DNA from: Mytilus edulis
Lineage: Eukaryota > Mollusca > Bivalvia > Mytilida > Mytilidae
Direction of reading: 5' to 3'
Assembly: GCF_963676685.1 (NCBI RefSeq)
Contig: NC_092349.1
Location: forward strand, 53,147,232 to 53,211,231
Length of the DNA: 64,000 nucleotides
In this document: piece by piece, positions 56,650 to 64,000 of the stretch
How the letters are laid out: the number at the start of each line of letters is the position of its first letter
How positions within the stretch are numbered: position 1 is the first letter of the stretch
Translations under genes and position numbers: made by a program
The notes under the pieces: generated by a model
The model's input: only the letters and a program-made list of their open reading frames with translations
Databases searched by the model: none
What the model was told of the DNA's origin: nothing

Positions 56650-57021
56650 AGCTGTCAGTTGACTGCGAGTACCCGCAGATCTGTATCTAGTGTCTTTATG
56701 TTGTTAGGATGTAGAAATACCCGGCCACGTCCACTTGTGTTTTTGTCCATCTGATGAATTAAGCCTTTTGCAACTGATTTGTATAGTTCGTTCTTATTTT
56801 GTACTGTTATACCACTGTCCCCGGTTATGGGAAAGGTTGGGATCCCGCTAACATGTTTAACCCCCGCCACATTATGTATGTATGTGCCTGTCCCAAGCTA
56901 GGAGCCTATTATTCAGTGGTTTTCTTGTTTATGTGTTACAATATTTGTTTTTCGTTCATTTTTTTGTACATAAATAATGCCGTTAGTTTGTTGTACATTG
57001 TCATTTCGGGGTCTTTTATAG
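56650..57021 (-). repeat. Dispersed repeat family A copy, truncated at a BEL/Pao junction
   Basis: Plus-strand reading starts GACTGCGAGTACCCGCAGAT (family 3' end) and passes GTTATACCACTGTCCCCGG. It stops abruptly at GGTCTTTTATAG, where retrotransposon sequence begins. About 150 bp of the family's 5' part are missing. Confidence 0.75.
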
Positions 57022-58517
57022 CAAAATACGTTTCAAGAGAGAAATTGCAGGATGCAACAGAGTGTTGGATACTAAATTGCCAAAGAACTTCATTTAAGGA
57101 CGAAATGTTATACTTGAAATTAAAGGATACTAAACCTACTGTTTCAGTTAGACAACTTAGATTGTACCTGAATAACAAAGACGCAATTTGCTGTGGATGG
57201 AGAATTCATAACGCACCTGTTTGTGAAAATACGAAATTTCCTTATTTGTTACCTAGAAGTCATCCTTTTACAAAATTAGTTGTTCTTGATATACACAAGT
57301 ACATGAAACATTCAGAAGTGACTCAGATACGACAAACTTACTGGAAACCCAGAATTCGCCAATACGTAAGAGGAATTTTGCGAAATTGCGTAATTTGTCG
57401 AAAAATCAACAGTAAACCATATACAGCACCTGATCCGCCGCCAGTCCCAAAAGTTCGATTACTGGAAGCGCCGCCTTTTACAATTACCGGCGTCGAATTT
57501 ACAGGAGCGCTGTACGTTCGAGATACACATGATTCTGAAAACAAGTTTTTTTTTTTATGTCTATTTACTTGTGCTTCAACGAGAAGCGTACACCTGGAAG
57601 TTGTACCGGACTTATCAGAAAAATCATTTCTACAAGCCTTTAGAAGATTTGCTAGTCGTAAATCTAGACCACACACCATGATTTCGGATAACGCCTCGAC
57701 ATATTTAGCCGCCTCGGAAACATTAAAGAAATTAACCGAATCACCATCGCTAAACGATACGTTATCAACATACGGAATAAATTGGAGATTTATACCGAAA
57801 AGAGCGCCCTGGTATGGTGGATGGTGGGAACGCTTTATAGGAATTACAAAAACTTGTTTGAGGAAAACATTAGGCAGATCTTACGTTACCATGGATACAC
57901 TTCAAACAATTCTGACAGAAATAGAAGCCATCATTAATGATAGACCATTGACCTACGTATCACCGGATATTGAAGACGAGGAGCCGTTAACTCCGTCACA
58001 CTTACTGTACGGAAGAAGAATAACTTTAACGCCGTATCCACAACCGAATATTGAGTACATTGCCGTGAATAGTGGAAAACAAGAACTGCATAAACATTTG
58101 AATAAACATTTGAGTTTAATGTAGCATTTTTGGAACCGGTGGAAATCCGAGTATATAACGACGCTCAGAGAGTTTCATCGCCAAACAGGAAACAATTTAC
58201 AAACTATTCAAGTTGGAGATGAAGTGCAAGTCCAAGATGATAAATTACCGAAAAACCGATGGAACATTGTCGTTGTTGATGAATTGATCACCGGAAACGA
58301 TGGTTTTACACGAACAGCTATAATACGAACTAGTGCAGGACGTACTTCACGTCCTATAGTACTGTACCCGCTCGAAATCCGAACAAACATTAACAATTTA
58401 GATGACAAAAATGATGATACTCCGAATTCAACAGAGAGATTGACAAGAGTTCTACCAAAACGAGAGGCATCTGTCCGAGCTCGAGAGAACATCAAGAAAT
58501 GGACTACCCAAAAGTGA
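57022..58517 (+). pseudogene. BEL/Pao retrotransposon fragment: integrase and C-terminal domain, broken
   Basis: Remnant of a BEL/Pao LTR retrotransposon polyprotein. Visible order: an H2C2 zinc-binding segment (HKYMKH … CVIC), an integrase core (second acidic residue in MISDNAST, third in WYGGWWERF), then the DUF5641-type C-terminal domain (FWNRWKSEYITTLREFH … LPKNRW). Breaks: everything upstream (gag, protease, reverse transcriptase, RNase H) is absent, because sequence switches to a family A repeat at 57022. An in-frame TAG at 58122-58124 separates the integrase from the last domain. The position of the first catalytic Asp reads Glu (GVEFTG). The remaining frame is otherwise open, so the copy is not very old. 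Not expected to be mobile. Confidence 0.9.
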
Positions 58518-58652
58518 TAGACTTCGTTAAAAGTGAAAAATTAATAAGTGAATTATTTGAATTTGTTTTAGAAAGACAATTAATTATTTAGTTTTCAGTA
58601 ATATCTATTCGATTGACATTTAAAGTGATAAATAATTTTATATTTTAACTTT

Positions 58653-58851
58653 TGTCGGCCCCGAGAATGTCGGGAATTTAGCGCGAATATTTACATGTTA
58701 ACGTTGCTACTTGACTTATGTATTTATGACGTTACTTATATAGCAATGGCTTGACGTTAGAATAAACACGATCTATAAACAACGCATTTTATCTACTTTA
58801 CACAACACCCTTATTTATAAATTTAGCCCAGTCCGTCCGAATTTCGATACA
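58653..58851 (+). repeat. Possible 3' LTR of the BEL/Pao fragment
   Basis: A 199-bp segment 136 bp past the last codon starts TGTCGGCC and ends CGATACA, giving TG…CA ends. It contains a TATATAGC element and AATAAA (about 58762), the usual order inside an LTR. No 5' LTR exists in the window to confirm it. Confidence 0.4.
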
Positions 58852-59457
58852 TGATAGGTCCGGCTATCTCCTCATACAGCTTTTATATTTTGTAGGTTGT
58901 ATGAACACATGCTATAAGGATTAGGTTTTCCAAATATTCTTTAAATGCCAGGTATATTGGTTCCAAAAGATGTACTTCATCGTTTCAATTTTGAATGCTG
59001 GGTCCTATTAATTTACTATACAGTATGGGTTTTGCAAGACCGTTCGATGAGCGATAGTTCTTAACATCTGCCGGCTTGTGGTCACTGGTATATGTTTCAT
59101 TGGCAATCATAACACATCGCTTCATTTCAAAATACACAAACATCAATTGGATGAAAACACTTATTAAATAACAGATTAAAACCCGTAACAAAAATATTAC
59201 AAACAAAACAAGATATTACTAGTAACATGATCATAAGAAAAATAAAACTATTTCAGGGAAATAAATCTTAAAAATTCACTACACGTGTGTATCAACAATT
59301 GTACAAATACCATATGCGTTATTTATATTCTGTGGTGTCATTTACTTGCAGTGTACTTATTTTCCCAACAAATTCCATACGTGAATTGGCATTGTAGGGT
59401 ATGATATTTGTTAACTTTTATTTGTCAGAATTAAAAAAAAAAAAAATGATAACAAAG
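58852..59457. other. Intergenic, no gene seen
   Basis: Non-coding. A short family A end in minus orientation (CATTGGCAATCATAACACAT) is at about 59097-59122. Nothing else supported. Confidence 0.35.
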
Positions 59458-59463
59458 TTTATT
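59458..59463 (-). terminator. Poly(A) signal of the secreted repeat-protein gene
   Basis: AATAAA on the minus strand 42-47 bases after the stop codon at 59505. It is the only canonical signal close to the stop. Confidence 0.5.
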
Positions 59464-59504
59464 TTTTTTCAGTAGATTTCCGAATTTTTTTACTGTGGCG
59501 CTCT

Positions 59505-62500
59505 TTATTCCTTTCCACCACGATCATGTTCAGCTTTACCTTTCCCATTGGTCATTTCCATTTTAATCTCCACCTTGATCTTTTCAACTTGATTATCTTT
59601 ACCTAGATCAATTCCATCATTTCCACCTTGTTTATCACCACCTTGATTATCTCCACCTTGATTATCCCCAACTTGAACATTTACAGTTTGAACATTTCCG
59701 TCTTTATTTTCATCTTGATTTACTCCTCCTTGTTTATCTCCACCTTGATTATGTCCTCCTTGATTATCTTTACCTTGATTATTTCCACCCTCATTCACAC
59801 CTTGAACATTTCCATCTTCATTTCCAACTTGATTATCTCTATCCTGATTATCTCCACCTTGATTATCTTTACCTTGATTATCTCCACCTTGATTATCTTT
59901 ACCTTGAACATTTACAGGTTGAACATTTCCGTCTTTATTTCCATCTTGATTATCTTTACCTTGAACATTTACAGGTTGAACATTTCCGTCTTTATTTCCA
60001 TCTTGATTATCTTTACCTTGAACATTTCCGTCTTTATTTCCATCTTGATTATCTTTACCTTGAACATTTACAGGTTGAACATTTCCGTCTTTATTTCCAT
60101 CTTGATTATCTTTACCTTGAACATTTCCGTCTTTATTTCCATCTTGATTATCTTTACCTTGAACATTTACAGGTTGAATATTTCCGTCTTTATTTCCATC
60201 TTGATTATCTTTACCTTGAACATTTACAGGTTGAACATTTCCGTCTTTATTTCCATCTTGATTATCTTTACCTTGAACATTTATAGGTTGAACATTTTCG
60301 TCTTTATTTCCATCTTGATTATCTTTACCTTGAACATTTACAGGTTGAACATTTCCGTCTTTATTTCCATCTTGATTATCTTTACCTTGAACATTTACAG
60401 GTTGAACATTTCCGTCTTTATTTCCATCTTGATTATCCTTACCTTGAACATTTACAGGTTGAACATTTCCGTCTTTATTTCCATCTTGATTATTTTTACC
60501 TTGAACATTTACAGGTTGAACATTTCCGTCTTTATTTCCATCTTGATTATCTTTACCTTGAACATTTCCGTCTTTATTTCCATCTTGATTATTTATACCT
60601 TGAACATTTACAGGTTGAATATTTCCGTCTTTATTTCCATCTTGATTATCTTTACCTTGAACATTTACAGGTTGAACATTTCCGTCTTTATTTCCATCTT
60701 GATTATCTTTACCTTGAAAATTTCCGTCTTTATTTCCATCTTGATTATCTTTACCTTGAACATTTACAGGTTGAATATTTCCGTCTTTATTTCCATCTTG
60801 ATTATCTTTACCTTGAACATTTACAGGTAAAAATTTACCTTGAACATTTACAGGTTGAACATTTCCGTCATTATTTCCATCTTGATTATCTTTACCTTGA
60901 ACATTTACAGGTTGAACATTTCCGTCTTTATTTCCATCTTGATTATCTTTACCTTGAACATTTATAGGTTGAACATTTCCGTCTTTATTTCCATCTTGAT
61001 TATCTTTACCTTGAACATTTACAGGTTGAACATTTCCGTCATTATTTCCATCTTGATTATCTTCACCTTGATCATTTACAGGTTGAACATTTCCGTCTTT
61101 ATTTCCATCTTGATTATCTTTACCTTGAACATTTACAGGTTGAACATTTCCGTCATTATTTCCATCTTGATTATCTTTACCTTGAACATTTACAGGTTGA
61201 ACATTTCCGTCTTTATTTCCATCTTGATTATCTTTACCTTGAACATTTCCGTCTTTATTTCCATCTTGATTATCTTTACCTTGAACATTTACAGGTTGAA
61301 TATTTCCGTCTTTATTTCCATCTTGATTATCTTTACCTTGAACATTTACAGTTTGAATATTTCCAACTTCATTTCCATCTTGATTATCTCTACCTTGATT
61401 ATCTCTACCTTGATTATCTCCTTCTTGATCATTTCCACCTTGAACCTTTACAGTTTGATCATTTTCATCTTCATTTCCGCCTTGTATATCTACACCTTGA
61501 TCAGTTTTGCCTTGATTATCTCCATCTTGATTATCTCCACCGTGATCATTTCCTCCTTGATTATCGTCATTTTTATTATCTCCACCCTCTTTCACATTTT
61601 TCATATTTACAGTTTTATTATCTTCACCTTGGTTATCTCCTCTTTGATTATTTCCGCCTTGAACGTTTCCGTTTTGATTTTCTTCACCTTGATTATTTTC
61701 ACCTTGATTATCTCCACCTTGATCATTTCCACCCTCTTTCACATCTTTCACTTTCACAGTTTTATTATCTACACCTTGGTTGTCTACACCTTGAACATTT
61801 CCGTCTTGATCTTTTTTGGCTTGGTTTTCCCCACCTTGATTATCTCTATCTTGAACATTTTCACCCTCATTCACATCTTGGACATTTACAGTTTGGTCAT
61901 TTTCATCTTTATTTCCACCTTGATCGTTTTCACCTTGAACATTTCCTAAAAATAGAAGTGAGAATGTTGAATGATTATGTACGCATACATCAATTAAGTA
62001 TTAGTTATAAACATAGTCATGCAATATACGAGGGTTTGAAAAGGGTTCCTACAATTATGTATTCTTTCATTTTTTTAAAGCATTTGTTTCTATTCTTTTT
62101 AAAGATTTCTAAAGATTGTCTATTCTTTTAACTTTTGCACTTTGATATTTTCTATCATTATTTTTTGTGGGCCTATTTTTTTGTGATCTTTATTTCTTTT
62201 CGTCCATTTTTCGGCATCTTAGCTAAGAGAATTTCGAATCCACGAGGTAATGATTTTCAGTGGTTGCAATCGTAACTGGCTGCATCCAATCAAAAAAACG
62301 CAAATAACATGGTGATCACTTGTAAACGAGAAAATGTAGGTTAACAATTACCACGTGCTGATTGTGCACACTGAAGAGAGTTCAAGTGCTAATATTAGTC
62401 AATAATAATTTATTCGGAAATGGGCGTGACATAAATCAACCTATAGATGGCGCAACGTTGTATAATCATAATTGTTGGCTTAATTAATCTGCCAAGGGTG

Positions 62501-63652
62501 GAAAGGAGAGTGGATTGCAACCCTAATTTAGAATGTAACACGTCTTCTGATTGGCTGACTTTATTTTGTTATCATCCCATAGACATAATTTAGTCATGTG
62601 ACCGTGACGTCATCAACGATTTTTCATGGTTTTCTACGGTTTAAAATGGAATTTAGAATTAAATTATAAGAAATGACTGTAATATTTTTTTCTGTCTATT
62701 CGAAATAACATAAAAAATTTGGTGCACACTGTTAAATAACCCGCTACGCGTGTTATTCAGTGTGCATCACATTTTTTATGTTATTTCTTCATAGACAGAA
62801 AAATTAGGGGCCCTTTATAGATTGCTGTTCGGTGTGCAAGGCTGCGTGTTGAATATAAAAAAAGAAGATGTGGTATGATTGCAAATGATACAACTCTCCA
62901 CAAAAGACCAAAATGAAACAGAAATTAACAACTATAGGTTACCGTACGGTCGTCAACAATGAGCAAAGCCCATACCGCATAGTCGGTTATAAAGGACCCC
63001 GAAATGACAATGTAAAACAATTCAAACGAGAAAACTAACGGCCTTATTTATGTAAAAAAAAAAAAACAAAAAAAAAATATGTAACATATAAAACAAACGA
63101 CAACCCCTGAATTACAGTCTCCTGACTTGGGACAGGCACATACATACATAATGTGGCGGGTTTAACATGTTAGCGGGATCCCAATTAACCCTTCTCCTCA
63201 ATTGGGACAGTGGTATAACAGTACAACATAAGAATAAACTATAAAAAATCAGTCAAAAAAGACTAAACTCATCAGAGGGACAAAGGAACATAAAAAGAAA
63301 TCCTAATTCATCAAAGTTTGACTTTACGTAAGGGAGTTGGAACCGTAATGTCTTACTTTATCAAAATTAATTTTCTGTAGAAAGTTATGAATCGTGTCAG
63401 TGCCGTAGCAGTTTTCGCTACCAATTATTGAAATATGGGCAATGATTCGAAATTATAAATGTGATTTTTTTGAAATGCTATATTAAACAAAAATCGCGAA
63501 ACCTGTCCATTCACATGTTTTGCAATGATAAAAAAACGTTGCAAAAGTTACTGAATATAATGATAAAGTTATTACTTACTCGGCCGTCCAAAGACTTGTT
63601 GGGTAAAACAAGAAAGTACGACTAATATCAACAAGACTGAAAATATTTTCAT
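59505..63652 (-). CDS. Secreted Asn/Asp/Gln/Gly-rich tandem-repeat protein, 2 coding exons, 837 aa
   Basis: Exon 1 (63652-63580) encodes MKIFSVLLILVVLSCF and TQQVFG, a typical signal peptide, then R-P. It ends at CCGA/GTAAGTAA. Exon 2 (61945-59505) follows TTTTTAG, joins in phase 1 (Arg at the junction) and runs to the stop. The mature protein has almost no hydrophobic, aromatic or Cys residues. It opens with irregular DNQGG/VKEGG-type repeats, then about 27 units of GKDNQDGNKDGNVQPVNVQ, five of them shortened to 14 residues by loss of PVNVQ, then more DNQGG repeats and a basic, Lys-rich C-terminus (EKIKVEIKMEM…). It should be extracellular, disordered and very hydrophilic. Shell-matrix, mucus or adhesive roles are plausible for a bivalve but not shown by sequence. 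I do not recognise a family. Confidence 0.82.
59895..61350 (-). repeat. 57/42-bp coding tandem repeat
   Basis: About 27 units of 57 bp (19 codons), five shortened by 15 bp to 42 bp. All lengths are multiples of three, so the frame is kept. Units differ by single substitutions (K/N, V/I, G/E), and one degenerate junction (GKFLPVNVQ) interrupts the array near 60830. Because the unit is a multiple of three and T/A-rich, the opposite strand is also open for hundreds of codons. Confidence 0.9.
62527..62805 (+). repeat. MITE-like element with a long terminal hairpin, copy 2
   Basis: Same order as the copy at 14488 (TCTTCTGATTGGCTGAC, AATTTAGTCATGTGACCGTG, then the hairpin with GGTGCACACTG around CCGCTACGCG, about 62694-62800) but without the 67-bp insertion. 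It lies in the intron of the secreted repeat-protein gene. Confidence 0.75.
62862..63285 (+). repeat. Dispersed repeat family A copy in the secreted-protein intron
   Basis: Starts GATGTGGTATGATTGCAAAT and contains CCCATACCGCATAGTCGG and GGGACAGTGGTATAACAGTA. Opposite in orientation to the gene. Confidence 0.75.
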
Positions 63653-63725
63653 GGCGTCCGAGTAGTTGGATATCGATGGGTAAGGATACTATTGTATAAT
63701 CAATAGTGAACTTAGAAAAGTGTTT

Positions 63726-63734
63726 CTTTATATA
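63726..63734 (-). promoter_or_regulatory. TATA box of the secreted repeat-protein gene
   Basis: TATATAAAG on the minus strand about 75 bp before the ATG, leaving room for transcription to start about 30 bp downstream and a 5' UTR of about 45 nt. No in-frame upstream ATG or acceptor lies between. Confidence 0.55.
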
Positions 63735-64000
63735 CATGTACTTAATTTCTGCTGCAACATGCCGTTTACTTGTTTTTCGACGGTTGACTTGCATTGTAAG
63801 TTTAAAAACCAAAAAATTACCATATCACCTTACATTCACAAAAATGTCACGCCTACTTGTAACACATACATGAAAATGAACTGAATTTATTTTGTTTGTA
63901 CTAAAGACACACTAACCTTGCATATACAATGAATGCAACATCTTGATATTGGAGTCATACTCGCCTCACAATCGACAAGCCTCGGATGAATCCGGTACTC
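63735..64000. other. Upstream flank, no feature seen
   Basis: Sequence beyond the TATA box toward the window end. No exon or recognisable repeat. Confidence 0.3.

Noticed and set aside
61875-61945. Treating the secreted protein as starting inside exon 2
   Set aside because: The apparent start there is a GTG. The frame continues upstream to a good acceptor and joins in phase to a signal-peptide exon.
59628-61949. Two very long plus-strand open frames (400 and 369 codons) opposite the secreted repeat protein
   Set aside because: They are the antisense reading of the 57/42-bp repeat. The unit is a multiple of three and lacks stop triplets in that frame; the translation is a monotonous Ile/Leu/Asn/Ser/Phe string, with no signal, splice context or start logic. 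The minus strand has the signal peptide, splice sites, TATA box and poly(A) signal.

Overview
The window is animal nuclear DNA, most probably from a bivalve mollusc and most likely a marine mussel (Mytilus or a close relative). The reasons are AT-rich sequence, short coding exons with GT-AG introns, long introns filled with decayed transposons, and several dispersed repeat families (here called A to G) that I recognise from memory as typical of mussel DNA. No database search was possible. Every exon model below was built by reading codons, splice sites and intron phases by eye.

Layout. Two membrane-transporter genes lie in tandem on the minus strand. The first (6001-10533, three coding exons, 501 aa) is a major-facilitator sugar transporter of the sodium-dependent glucose transporter 1 / MFSD4B type. 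The second (12753-27301, thirteen coding exons, 617 aa) is a complete SLC6 sodium/chloride-dependent transporter. Its introns hold many repeats, including a 63-bp tandem array in which each unit copies the end of coding exon 2 together with its 5' splice site. From about 28 to 40 kb I find only repeats and weak short-exon candidates.

From 39 to 48 kb is a transposon-rich block. It holds a Merlin DNA transposon (40345-42703) with an apparently intact transposase and a second small ORF, a set of irregularly spaced motifs, two large foldback structures, and a CAGGG-ended element (45316-48069) that was itself invaded by a hAT-like element (46357-47926) with a perfect 8-bp target duplication.

On the plus strand, HGH1 (50559-53895, three coding exons, 371 aa) encodes a conserved armadillo-like chaperone for elongation factor 2. 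It is followed by diverged tandem repeats and a truncated, broken BEL/Pao retrotransposon fragment (57022-58517) with a possible 3' LTR. The right end carries a minus-strand gene (59505-63652, two coding exons, 837 aa) for a secreted protein made mostly of about 27 imperfect 14- or 19-residue Asn/Asp/Gln/Gly/Lys repeats, with a TATA box and a nearby poly(A) signal. I could not assign it to a known family, and it is the most novel protein here.

The two transporters are both likely cation-coupled plasma-membrane carriers, but nothing in the sequence shows joint regulation. The remaining genes have no evident functional link.
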